This document shows positions 16,447 through 24,536 of a stretch of DNA of 64,000 bases, piece after piece. The notes beneath the pieces are model-generated. The model did no database searches. It was given only the letters and a program-made list of their open reading frames with translations, and had not been told where the DNA came from. The stretch's first letter is position 1; each line of letters begins with the position of its first letter. This DNA is from an uncultured Coprococcus sp. GTDB taxonomy: Bacteria; Bacillota; Clostridia; Lachnospirales; Lachnospiraceae. Where the stretch lies: NCBI GenBank assembly GCA_934247115.1, contig CAKQIY010000002.1:93787-157786 (forward strand), given 5' to 3'. The position numbers and the translations under genes are program-made.

Positions 16447-17922
16447 ATGTATAAGCAGACTGTATTACATTATATTCAGGACTATGCACAGAGACAGCCG
16501 GATACACTGGCAGTGTGTGAGCTCAGAAAGAGTCTTACATATGCAGAATATTGGAGCAGTATAAAGAAGACTGCGACAGCATTACAGGACATGGGAATAG
16601 GCAGTGGTGATCATGTCATGCTCAGATGTACTCAGAATATTGATTACCTGGTGGTGTTCAGTGCACTTCAGTATGTAAAGGCACTGGTGGTCCCGATTGA
16701 GAAGAGCACATCGGCGGAGAGAGCCATCGAGATCGGTGACAGGGTTGATGCGGCGTGGCTGATAACAGACAAAGCAGTTGATGGGATTAATTGCATAAGA
16801 CTTAAGGATATAATTGAAAAAATGAAAAATTCCGGGGAAGCAGAGCTTGAACTGCCGGGAGAGAACGACAGGTCCATGCTGCTCTTCACCACTGGAACTA
16901 CAGGTTCCTCCAAGGGCGTCGTCATGCAGCACAGGGGTGATGTGGGAATCGCCGGCAATGTCATCAAAGGAACGGCTATGAAGAAGGGAAATGTAGAGAT
17001 CATACCTATGCCGCTTAACCATTCATTTGGAATAAGGAGATATCAGTCTGACATGGTGAACGGAGGTACGGTTTGTCTGATGGATGGAATGGTATTCATT
17101 GGAACGCTGTGGAAGCTTGCGGAGAAGTATGGTGCGACATCCATGGCCATATCACCGGCATCACTGGGGATGATATTTCATTTGTCTGATGAAAGAATTG
17201 CTGATTATGCGGACCAGCTTGACTATATACAGATTGGCTCTGCGCCGCTGGCTGAGTCAGATAAAGAGAAGCTGCTCAGACTGCTTCCGAATACAAGACT
17301 GTATAATTTCTATGGATCATCAGAGGCTGGCTGTGCCTGTATACTGGAGTTCAGTGGCAACGGCAACAAAACAGGATGTATAGGAAGACCGACTGTGAAT
17401 TCTATTGTCAGATTCACTGATGATGACGGCAATGTTGTTGAGAATGGAAGTCCTGAGTCACCGGCGTTGCTGTCCTGGGGTGGTTCGATAGTCATGGAAG
17501 GCTATTATAACGATCCTGAACTCACTGCTGATACAATAGTGGATGGTTATGTGAGGACCAAGGATCTGGCATATCTTGACGAAGATGGTGACTGCATACT
17601 TGTGGGCAGGGCAGATGATGTGATAAACTATGGTGGAAGCAAGATATCACCTGCAGAGATAGAAGACTGTGCGCTTGGATATGCACATATAGATGATGTG
17701 GCTTACAGTTCTGTTACAGATCCGATCACCGGAGAACTGCCGGTTATACTGGTGGTACAGAATGAGGGCTACGAAGAGGCGGAATTTGAGAGCTTTCTTG
17801 CCGACAGGCTTGAGAGCTACAAGCTGCCGAGAAAGTATATATATGTTGAAAGTATCCCGAGGACATTCAAGGGCTCAGTTCTGCGTAAGGAAGTAAGAAT
17901 GCTTGCAGAGCAGAATTCATAG
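16447..17922 (+). CDS. AMP-forming acyl ligase (DltA/acyl-CoA synthetase superfamily)
   Basis: A 491-residue adenylating enzyme with core motifs LLFTTGTTGSSKGVV (A3), YGSSEAG (A5), and GRADDVINYGGSKISPAEIE (A8 hinge). It should activate a carboxylic acid as acyl-AMP and load it on the carrier protein encoded 58 bp downstream. The C-terminal A10 motif reads PRTFKGSVLRKEV: Lys is at 475 before the Gly, and the usual catalytic Lys position after the Gly is Ser477. The gene starts 3 nt after the SGNH gene stop with AAGGAG upstream. Motifs look closer to acyl-CoA ligases than to D-alanine DltA, so a non-alanine acyl group is plausible. Confidence 0.88.
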   Translation: MYKQTVLHYIQDYAQRQPDTLAVCELRKSLTYAEYWSSIKKTATALQDMGIGSGDHVMLRCTQNIDYLVVFSALQYVKALVVPIEKSTSAERAIEIGDRVDAAWLITDKAVDGINCIRLKDIIEKMKNSGEAELELPGENDRSMLLFTTGTTGSSKGVVMQHRGDVGIAGNVIKGTAMKKGNVEIIPMPLNHSFGIRRYQSDMVNGGTVCLMDGMVFIGTLWKLAEKYGATSMAISPASLGMIFHLSDERIADYADQLDYIQIGSAPLAESDKEKLLRLLPNTRLYNFYGSSEAGCACILEFSGNGNKTGCIGRPTVNSIVRFTDDDGNVVENGSPESPALLSWGGSIVMEGYYNDPELTADTIVDGYVRTKDLAYLDEDGDCILVGRADDVINYGGSKISPAEIEDCALGYAHIDDVAYSSVTDPITGELPVILVVQNEGYEEAEFESFLADRLESYKLPRKYIYVESIPRTFKGSVLRKEVRMLAEQNS

Positions 17923-17980
17923 ATAACAGAATTGATAGGATCAATAAAGGGATAGAAAGAATACAAAGGAGAACTATATC

Positions 17981-18202
17981 ATGAAAGAATTTATTGAAAT
18001 GCTCAAGAAGATCAAGCCAAATGTTGATTTTGAGAATGAGGAAGCTCTGGTTGACGATGGAATCCTGGAGTCACTTGACATCATCTCTATCATATCAGAG
18101 ATAGCAGATAAGTACGGAGTTGTAATTCCTAGTGATGAGATCATACCTGACAACTTCAATTCAGCGATAGCTCTCTATGAGCTTGTGGAGGATCTGAAGT
18201 AG
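17981..18202 (+). CDS. Acyl carrier protein (DltC-like)
   Basis: A 73-residue acidic four-helix carrier. The phosphopantetheine attachment motif is DGILESLDI with Ser31; the ESL version resembles DltC-type carriers rather than the DSL of fatty-acid ACP. It ends the operon, 58 bp after the ligase gene, with AAAGGAG before ATG 17981. It probably holds the activated acyl group as a thioester for the MBOAT protein. Confidence 0.92.
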   Translation: MKEFIEMLKKIKPNVDFENEEALVDDGILESLDIISIISEIADKYGVVIPSDEIIPDNFNSAIALYELVEDLK

Positions 18203-18227
18203 GATCAGATATATCTGGAATAAAAAC

Positions 18228-18298
18228 CTGTGGATATGACATATGATAAGACACGTTCCGCGTGTCAGGTGAATATATGTTATATACACAGTTTTTTT
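18228..18298 (+). terminator. Strong terminator of the acylation operon
   Basis: A long imperfect stem (left arm from 18228, right arm ending 18291) contains a nested 6-bp hairpin (18250-18255 with 18261-18266) and ends in seven T residues at 18292-18298. It closes the operon that starts at 12319. Confidence 0.85.
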
Positions 18299-18345
18299 AT
18301 GCACAGATGTTCATATAAATATTTTTACAAAAAAAAAATTATCTG

Positions 18346-18380
18346 TTGACATATAATTAAATATATGTTTAAATGTTCAT
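18346..18380 (+). promoter_or_regulatory. Promoter and ArsR-type operator of the metal-efflux operon
   Basis: TTGACA (18346-18351), a 17-bp spacer and TTAAAT (18369-18374). An AT-rich imperfect dyad, TATATG...CATAGA (18362-18383), overlaps the -10 element and resembles operators bound by SmtB/CadC-type repressors. The ArsR protein at 20724-21089 is the likely ligand. The rest of the 18203-18485 gap holds only the upstream terminator. Confidence 0.6.
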
Positions 18381-18485
18381 AGATTCAATGGGATATTTAA
18401 ATCCTGGTTGGTATGTCAATTCAAAAATGACAGATCACTAAATATTAAAATGAATAAAAATATAATTAAAAAGGAGATTACGATT

Positions 18486-18701
18486 ATGAAGAAGTACAAG
18501 ATCGAAGTTGATTGTGCAAACTGCGCAGCAAAGATGGAGGATGCAACAAAGAAGGTCGCCGGTGTTAAGGATGCAGCCGTGGCATTCATGGCTCAGAAGA
18601 TGAGTGTTGAGTTTGAGGATGGAGCAGACGAGGCAGAGGTTATGAAGAACGTTCTTAAGGCATGTAAGAAGGTAGAGCCTGACTGTGAGATATTCATGTA
18701 A
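18486..18701 (+). CDS. Stand-alone heavy-metal-associated (HMA) domain protein
   Basis: A 71-residue ferredoxin-like HMA domain with the metal-binding loop DCANCAAKME (Cys at about 12 and 15). It probably delivers or senses a soft metal ion (Zn, Cd or Cu) for the ATPase encoded next, whose own N-terminus lacks an HMA domain. ATG 18486 has AAGGAG just upstream; the longer reading from 18408 is not supported by a ribosome binding site. Confidence 0.93.
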   Translation: MKKYKIEVDCANCAAKMEDATKKVAGVKDAAVAFMAQKMSVEFEDGADEAEVMKNVLKACKKVEPDCEIFM

Positions 18702-18729
18702 TCACAATTCGTCATGTGTCAGGCTGTTG

Positions 18730-18773
18730 CAAAGCAGGTTTTGAAATGTATCAGCATTCCAATCCCTGCTTTG
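18730..18773 (+). other. Intercistronic stem-loop between HMA gene and ATPase gene
   Basis: A perfect 9-bp pairing (18730-18738 with 18765-18773) with a 26-nt loop. There is no T-run. It may be an RNA processing or stability element that keeps the small HMA protein in excess of the pump. Confidence 0.45.
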
Positions 18774-18799
18774 TCTCATATATAAGACAGGAGGATGTT

Positions 18800-20713
18800 A
18801 TGACAAAGAAACAGAAAAAGGTCCTTATAAGAATCATAGTATCGGCGGTTCTTCTCGTTGCCATGGCTGTCACATTCACAGTGCTTGACAAGACCGGGAC
18901 GGTGGATCTTGAGAATCCGTCAGTTATGTGGCGATGCATAGAGATAGTGGCTTACCTGATTCCGTATCTCATCATCGGCTATGATATACTTAAGAAGGCA
19001 TTTCTCGGAATCATACACGGAGAAGTATTTGACGAGAATTTCCTTATGGCTATAGCCACGGTTGGCGCCATGGTGCTCGGTGAGTACAAGGAGGCATCAG
19101 CGGTTATGCTGTTCTACCAGATAGGCGAGTTATTCCAGAGCTACGCGGTGGGCAAGAGCAGAAAGAACATCACCGCACTTATGGATATCCGTCCGGATTA
19201 TGCGAATATAGAGAAGGATGGCAAGCTTGAGCAGGTAGATCCGGATGACGTTCAGATCGGAACAGTCATAGTTGTACAGCCGGGCGAGAAGGTGCCTATC
19301 GACGGAAAGGTAGTTGAGGGCTCATCTTCCCTCAACACAAGTGCTCTCACAGGAGAGAGTGTCCCTAGAGAGGTTCATGTGGGTGATGAGATCATCAGTG
19401 GATGCGTCAACCTCAACGGACTTATAAAGATCGAGACAACCAAGGAGTTTGGAGAGTCAACCGTATCCAAGATACTTGATCTCGTCGAGAACTCAAGCAT
19501 GAAGAAGTCCAGATCAGAGAACTTCATCACAAGATTTGCAAAGTATTATACGCCGGCTGTGTGCATCGCGGCGCTTGCACTTGCAGTTCTTCCGCCGTTG
19601 GTAAACATGATCATGGGTAACCCGGCTGCATGGTCCAAGTGGATCATCAGAGCCCTTACAACACTTGTTATCAGCTGCCCATGTGCACTGGTAATATCCA
19701 TTCCACTGAGCTTCTTCGGTGGAATCGGAGGAGCTTCGGCAAAGGGTATCCTTGTAAAAGGTTCTAACTACCTTGAGGCTCTTTCATACACGAAATACGT
19801 TGTGTGTGACAAGACAGGAACACTGACAAAGGGTGTGTTCCAGGTTACAGAGATACATCCGGTTTCGGGTATGAGCGAGGCTGATCTGCTTGAGAAGGCA
19901 GCATTTGTCGAGAGCTATTCCAACCATCCTATCAGCAAGAGCCTGAAGGAGGCATACGGCAAGGAAATCGACAACAATAGAGTATCTGACGCAAAGGAGA
20001 TCAGCGGACACGGTGTGTCAGCAGTCGTGGATGGACATGAGGTCGCAGCGGGAAATGTCAAACTCATGAAGAAGATGAATATAGAGGCAGCGGTTCCTGC
20101 GTCAGTTGGAACAGAGATCCATGTTGCTGTGGATGGAAAGTATGCAGGATATATACTCATATCAGATGTCGTTAAGCCAAATGCGAAAGAAGCCATAAGA
20201 GGCCTCAAGGCAGCAGGCGTGGAGAAGGTTGTCATGCTCACCGGAGATGCCAGGAAGGTTGCTGACGCAGTGGGAAGAGAACTTGGCGTGGATGAGGTCA
20301 GAAGTGAACTTCTTCCGGGTGACAAGGTAGATGAGGTTGAGAAGCTCATAGCAGCCAAGGGCGAAAAAGAAAAGCTTGCATTTGTGGGTGATGGAATAAA
20401 TGACGCCCCTGTGCTTTCAAGAGCAGATATAGGAATTGCGATGGGAGCACTCGGCTCGGATGCAGCTATAGAGGCAGCTGATATAGTCCTCATGGACGAT
20501 GACCCGGCAAAGATAGCCACAGCCATGAAGATATCCAAGAAGACACTCAGGATAGTTCATCAGAATATCGTGTTTGCACTTGTGATCAAATTCGCATGTC
20601 TTGCACTTGGAGCAGTTGGATTTGTCAACATGTGGTGGGCGATATTCGCTGATGTTGGAGTTATGATCCTTGCGGTGTTAAATGCAACAAGAGCGCTCAG
20701 TTTCAAAGAGTAG
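18800..20713 (+). CDS. P1B-type heavy-metal-translocating ATPase (CadA/ZntA-like)
   Basis: A 637-residue metal efflux pump. It has TM metal site SCPCALVISIP (CPC), phosphorylation site DKTGTLT, actuator TGESVP, nucleotide-binding SNHPISKSL (HP motif), and hinge GDGINDAPVL. Six to eight membrane helices are expected. The CPC motif with a ZntA-like layout suggests Zn/Cd/Pb export (P1B-2), but copper cannot be ruled out by eye. It lacks the usual N-terminal HMA domain, which is encoded separately upstream. ATG 18800 is preceded by AGGAGG; the ORF extends upstream to 18716 without support. Confidence 0.94.
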   Translation: MTKKQKKVLIRIIVSAVLLVAMAVTFTVLDKTGTVDLENPSVMWRCIEIVAYLIPYLIIGYDILKKAFLGIIHGEVFDENFLMAIATVGAMVLGEYKEASAVMLFYQIGELFQSYAVGKSRKNITALMDIRPDYANIEKDGKLEQVDPDDVQIGTVIVVQPGEKVPIDGKVVEGSSSLNTSALTGESVPREVHVGDEIISGCVNLNGLIKIETTKEFGESTVSKILDLVENSSMKKSRSENFITRFAKYYTPAVCIAALALAVLPPLVNMIMGNPAAWSKWIIRALTTLVISCPCALVISIPLSFFGGIGGASAKGILVKGSNYLEALSYTKYVVCDKTGTLTKGVFQVTEIHPVSGMSEADLLEKAAFVESYSNHPISKSLKEAYGKEIDNNRVSDAKEISGHGVSAVVDGHEVAAGNVKLMKKMNIEAAVPASVGTEIHVAVDGKYAGYILISDVVKPNAKEAIRGLKAAGVEKVVMLTGDARKVADAVGRELGVDEVRSELLPGDKVDEVEKLIAAKGEKEKLAFVGDGINDAPVLSRADIGIAMGALGSDAAIEAADIVLMDDDPAKIATAMKISKKTLRIVHQNIVFALVIKFACLALGAVGFVNMWWAIFADVGVMILAVLNATRALSFKE

Positions 20714-20723
20714 GAGGAAACGC

Positions 20724-21089
20724 ATGGGAGAGATACATTTGCCTCATTGTCATTGCGACAATGAGAACAAGATCATAAAATGCATGCCGTCTGTTGATGA
20801 CTGCAGTGGCATGGCAGATATATTCAAGCAGCTCAGCGACGGCAGCAGACTCAGGATACTCTGGATGCTATGCCATCTGGAGGAATGTGTGAGCAACATA
20901 GCCGCCGCCATGGAGATGAGTGATCCGGCTGTGTCACATCACCTGAAACAGCTTAAGAGCAGTGGGCTTATCGTGAGCCGCAGAGAGGGCAAGGAGGTAT
21001 ATTATAAGCTGGCAGACACGGAGACCGCCAGACTTGTCCACAAGGTATGTGAGGAGATGTTCCAGATAACATGTCCGCTTGAACAATAG
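20724..21089 (+). CDS. ArsR/SmtB-family metal-responsive repressor
   Basis: A 121-residue winged-helix repressor. The recognition region is CVSNIAAAMEMSDPAVSHHL. The N-terminus is rich in Cys and His (HLPHCHCDNENK), and there is an ECV cysteine before the HTH, as in CadC-type sensors. Metal binding would release the operator and induce the pump. The gene starts 10 bp after the ATPase stop, with AGGAGG, and ends the operon before a terminator. Confidence 0.93.
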   Translation: MGEIHLPHCHCDNENKIIKCMPSVDDCSGMADIFKQLSDGSRLRILWMLCHLEECVSNIAAAMEMSDPAVSHHLKQLKSSGLIVSRREGKEVYYKLADTETARLVHKVCEEMFQITCPLEQ

Positions 21090-21106
21090 AATAATATGAC
21101 GGATAG

Positions 21107-21150
21107 ATCCCCGTCGGTACTGAACAGATCAGTGCCGGCGGGGATTTTTT
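21107..21150 (+). terminator. Terminator of the metal-efflux operon
   Basis: A 16-bp stem with two G-U pairs (arms from 21107 and ending 21145, loop about 7 nt) is followed by six T residues (21145-21150). Confidence 0.9.
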
Positions 21151-21261
21151 GTGAAAGTGGAAATACTGAGTAACTTCGTTTGGCGGTTCAGTATCGTGGT
21201 GGGAGAATTTGTGGGGATAATAAGAAAATATATAGTTCTATGTCGCAAAACAAAATAACAG

Positions 21262-21290
21262 TTGACATGCGTCTGTACATAGTGTATATA
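21262..21290 (+). promoter_or_regulatory. SigA promoter of the GntR-ABC operon
   Basis: TTGACA (21262-21267), 17 bp and TATATA (21285-21290). Transcription would start near 21297, giving a leader of about 110 nt with two hairpins before the first gene. Confidence 0.75.
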
Positions 21291-21310
21291 TAACATATAA
21301 ACAGTTGATG

Positions 21311-21380
21311 TATCAAGTTTTCTGTGAAAACTTGATATGCAGCGCCAGCCCCTGCCGAAGGCACTTATTAATGGGCTGGT
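21311..21380 (+). other. Structured leader with two hairpins
   Basis: A perfect 12-bp hairpin (21311-21322 with 21326-21337, 3-nt loop) is followed by a second pairing between CCAGCCC (21345-21351) and GGGCTGG (21373-21379). The first dyad could also be a DNA operator for the GntR regulator. No U-tract is present. Together with the promoter this accounts for the gap 21151-21405. Confidence 0.5.
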
Positions 21381-21405
21381 GTTCAAAGTTGAGGGAGGTA
21401 TGTAT

Positions 21406-21777
21406 ATGAGGCTTTCTCAGAATTCAGGAGTGCCTATATATCAGCAGATAGCGGACAGTTTCAAGTCGGATATCCTGGCCGGCAAGTATGCCCAGGGTGA
21501 GTATCTGCCGTCCATCAGAGGGCTGGCGCGGGATCTGAAGATAAGTGTTATCACAACCATGAAAGCATATGAGCTGTTAGAGCAGGAAGGGCTGGTCACG
21601 GCTGAACAGGGCAAGGGGTTTTATGTGAATGCACAGGACAGTGAGATGCTGATAGAGCAGCACCTTCGAAAGGTCGAGGCATCTCTGACGGAGGCCATAG
21701 CTGCGGCACGTATTGCAGGTTTGTCGGACGATGAACTAAAGAATATGCTTGATGCCCTGCTTATGGTACAGGACTGA
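21406..21777 (+). CDS. GntR-family regulator, YtrA type
   Basis: A 123-residue short GntR regulator. The winged HTH (about 10-75; YQQIADSFKSDILAGKY, then LPSIRGLARDLKISVITTM) is followed by a short dimerisation tail, as in YtrA proteins that control neighbouring ABC transporters. ATG 21406 is selected because GGAGG at 21394-21398 is 7 nt away; ATG 21400 would be too close. It is the first gene of the ABC operon and is probably autoregulatory. Confidence 0.9.
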   Translation: MRLSQNSGVPIYQQIADSFKSDILAGKYAQGEYLPSIRGLARDLKISVITTMKAYELLEQEGLVTAEQGKGFYVNAQDSEMLIEQHLRKVEASLTEAIAAARIAGLSDDELKNMLDALLMVQD

Positions 21778-21784
21778 CGATCTG

Positions 21785-21845
21785 ACAGGCAGGGAACAAA
21801 ACAGACAGAGAACAAAGCAGGCAGAGAACAAAGCAGACAGAGGAT
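21785..21845 (+). repeat. 16-bp imperfect tandem repeat, about 3.5 copies
   Basis: Units related to GRCAGAGAACAAAGCA follow each other from 21785 to about 21845 between the GntR gene and the ABC ATPase gene. The third copy differs from the second by one base. The region is purine-rich and non-coding. Confidence 0.7.
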
Positions 21846-21897
21846 AGGGAAAAAGAAAGACATGAAGAGAGTTTAAGGTTTAATGGAGGATTGGATG

Positions 21898-22812
21898 ATG
21901 AATTATGACTGCGCTGTAAAAGGGGAGAATATTTCCAAAAAGTTTAAGACATTTACACTGGATATACCTGATTTGAGGGTGCCGAAGGGATTTGCGACAG
22001 CACTCATCGGTGAAAATGGAGCGGGAAAGACGACACTTCTCAATATGCTTTCAGGAATAAGGCTTGATTACAAAGGTGAGCTGACTTTCTTTGACAAGTA
22101 TTCATCGGAGGAGAAGGAGAGGAGAGCGGATGTAAAGAACAGGATAGGCTATACGGGAACAGGCAGATACTACCTTCCACAGTGGACTGTATCTGATGTG
22201 GAGGAGATAAGCAGTTTGCTCTTTGACAATTTTGACAGGGACGAGTTCGAAAGATATTGCCGTGAACTTGCGATATTTCCTGATTCTCCGGACGGTGTTG
22301 CTCTGAAGAAGAAGTGTTCAGCACTCTCTGATGGAACCAGAACCAAGCTGATGCTTGCCGGGGTTATGGCGAGGGATACAGACCTGCTGCTGCTCGATGA
22401 GCCGGCATCGCCTCTTGATCCTCTTATGCGAGACAAGTTGTGTCAGATGATCGGCGATTATATAAGTGGCGGAGCGGGGGAGAAGAGTGTATTGTTCTCA
22501 ACACACAATATATCCGATATGGAGAGCATCACTGATTATGCGATAATCATGGAACATGGAAATGTGGTCGAGTGCGGATTTGTGGAGGATCTTAAGGAGA
22601 AATACATACTGATAAAGGGAGATGCCCAGGATGCTGAGCCGGCATCAAAAATCCTTTATACCATGACTAAGAATCCATATGGTTTTGAGGGAATCTGTCT
22701 TGCAGAGAATCTGGACAAGCTTGCCGGAATGAATGTGAGCAAGGAGATACCATCGCTGTTTCAGATAAGTGTTGCGGTCATGAAGAATAATACAAAAATG
22801 GTATTAAAGTAA
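21898..22812 (+). CDS. ABC transporter ATP-binding protein
   Basis: A 304-residue ATPase. Walker A is GENGAGKTT (about residues 39-47), Walker B is LLLLDEP, and the H-loop is STHNISD. The signature is the weak variant LSDGTRTK in place of LSGGQ. The C-terminal 75 residues are not typical of the fold. ATG 21898 has GGAGG 8 nt upstream; ATG 21895 and 21883 are alternatives. It pairs with the two small permeases downstream, as in Ytr-like systems. The substrate is unknown, and antibiotic or acetoin-related roles would be guesses. Confidence 0.9.
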   Translation: MNYDCAVKGENISKKFKTFTLDIPDLRVPKGFATALIGENGAGKTTLLNMLSGIRLDYKGELTFFDKYSSEEKERRADVKNRIGYTGTGRYYLPQWTVSDVEEISSLLFDNFDRDEFERYCRELAIFPDSPDGVALKKKCSALSDGTRTKLMLAGVMARDTDLLLLDEPASPLDPLMRDKLCQMIGDYISGGAGEKSVLFSTHNISDMESITDYAIIMEHGNVVECGFVEDLKEKYILIKGDAQDAEPASKILYTMTKNPYGFEGICLAENLDKLAGMNVSKEIPSLFQISVAVMKNNTKMVLK

Positions 22813-22852
22813 AACAGCTTAGAGTGTTTCACGTATTTATAGGAGCGTAATT

Positions 22853-23506
22853 ATGAGGATGATAAAGGATTACAGAGCCATTACGAATGGAAAATATCGG
22901 TTAGGGTGCAATGTTCTGATACCGGTTGTGCTGGGGATCATACTGGCTTTGGTCGATGCAGTGGTGAGAAATGGTTATGTTACAGTAGTCATGTTTGGTT
23001 TTGGTGCCGCGTTCATGACTGCGATTGAGATTGTTGGTGATTATTGGGGATTTGGTGCAATATGTGTAAAAGGGTGCCTTGGAATGGACTATCTGAAGAC
23101 ATCCACAAAGGGCAAAGCCATGTTGCAGAATGCACTTATGGCGGATCTGCTTGTCCGCCCGGTGAGGATCGCCATATGTATGGCGATGGTGGCTGTGCCA
23201 TATGGAATTATGGTGGGAAATCCGGTGAGACCGTTTTGTCTGTCGGTGCTGCTCACAGCAAATCTGTCGGTGTGGGCGCTGAACATTACGAGATATGTCC
23301 AGAGTGTCCAGGTTATGAGTGTACTGTCCATGCTGGCATATGGAGTGTCAGGGGCTGCAGTTATATACATAGCGACATCTCATAAAATGCAGAGATTTGA
23401 ATGGCCGATAGTGGCAGCGCTGGCGGTATTGATGGTCGTTGGAATATATGTGACACGCAGACATATGTACAGCAAGGTTGAGGCGTCTTATCTGGATATG
23501 GATTAA
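22853..23506 (+). CDS. ABC-2-like membrane permease
   Basis: A 217-residue integral membrane protein with about six helices and no recognised motif beyond ABC-2-like topology. AGGAG precedes ATG 22853; a second ATG lies at 22859. It probably forms the channel with the next permease for the ATPase upstream. A short G+C-rich hairpin (23548-23563) lies in the gap to the next gene. Confidence 0.75.
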   Translation: MRMIKDYRAITNGKYRLGCNVLIPVVLGIILALVDAVVRNGYVTVVMFGFGAAFMTAIEIVGDYWGFGAICVKGCLGMDYLKTSTKGKAMLQNALMADLLVRPVRIAICMAMVAVPYGIMVGNPVRPFCLSVLLTANLSVWALNITRYVQSVQVMSVLSMLAYGVSGAAVIYIATSHKMQRFEWPIVAALAVLMVVGIYVTRRHMYSKVEASYLDMD

Positions 23507-23598
23507 CAGATCGTTGTTCATGGCCGGAAATGGCTTAGACTATCCGTCCCGCCTGCCGGCGGGAGGAATGATATATATCAGACAAGGAGGATTAAGGG

Positions 23599-24258
23599 AT
23601 GAAAGATTTGATACTTGGTTTTAAACTTCTCAGATATGGGTATAAATTAAAGACAAATGTGATGATGCTTATTTTGTTCACTGCAATAGGGCTTGTGGTC
23701 GAACTGTCATCACATGGAACGAACATGCTGGGCGGTTTCTATTTTATGCTGACTGGAATGTTTGCCTACCAGATGATAATATACATGAATGCATCGGACT
23801 ATGTGCAGTCAAGCATGATGAAGAGAAAGCTGGAAGTGGGAATGCCTGTGATTGTCAGTACAGTTGTGTATCTTGTACTTCTCACAATACTTGTTGCGGA
23901 GAAATATATACTTATCAGAATGTACCCGGAGAATACAGAAAACTATCAGGATACATTGTTTATGATAATATTTATATTGTTCGGAGCTATGATATTCTGT
24001 GGTGTGTGTTACAAATATTTTGTGGCAAGTCTTATCGTGTTTATGCTGGTGATAATGACCTGCATGTCAACACTAAACTCCTGGTTGTATCACCATCATA
24101 TATCGGAGATTATAAGCCTTGGAATTGTAAAACTTGCTATACTTGGATATGCAGCCATCATTTTGGGTGGTGTTATAGAGTATCTGCTCAGTTCACTTCT
24201 CTACAGGAAACAGTTGTCAGAGTTCGCGATGAGCGGACTCAGCAAGAGCATGAAGTAA
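23599..24258 (+). CDS. ABC-2-like membrane permease
   Basis: A 219-residue integral membrane protein with about six helices, similar in size and style to the preceding one but not clearly alignable by eye. A strong AAGGAGG precedes ATG 23599. It is the last gene of the GntR-ABC operon. Confidence 0.75.
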   Translation: MKDLILGFKLLRYGYKLKTNVMMLILFTAIGLVVELSSHGTNMLGGFYFMLTGMFAYQMIIYMNASDYVQSSMMKRKLEVGMPVIVSTVVYLVLLTILVAEKYILIRMYPENTENYQDTLFMIIFILFGAMIFCGVCYKYFVASLIVFMLVIMTCMSTLNSWLYHHHISEIISLGIVKLAILGYAAIILGGVIEYLLSSLLYRKQLSEFAMSGLSKSMK

Positions 24259-24295
24259 ACGGAAATACAAATAAACTTAATAAAATAGACGGAAC

Positions 24296-24366
24296 AGAGC
24301 CGGTTGCGGATCGTGCGGGATTGCCGAAGAGAGGGCGGTCACAGCAGAAGATTTGTAACCGGCTCT
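24296..24366 (+). other. 71-nt inverted-repeat-bounded structured segment
   Basis: AGAGCCGGTT (24296-24305) pairs perfectly with AACCGGCTCT (24357-24366), enclosing about 50 nt. It lies after the ABC operon and is followed by ATTGCTATTAT rather than a T-run. It may be a weak terminator or a small structured RNA. Nothing else is seen in the gap up to 24536. Confidence 0.45.
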
Positions 24367-24536
24367 ATTGCTATTATCAGGTGAGTGGAATATAATATTT
24401 AAGAATGTGCGCACTGGAGAAATCCGGCAGCTGCGCATAGGAGTAATGTATAAAATACAGAACCATAACGGTAGACATTGATAAGTCAGCATATGAATTT
24501 GAAAAGAAAGATATAAGGAAGATATAAGGAAGTTAT

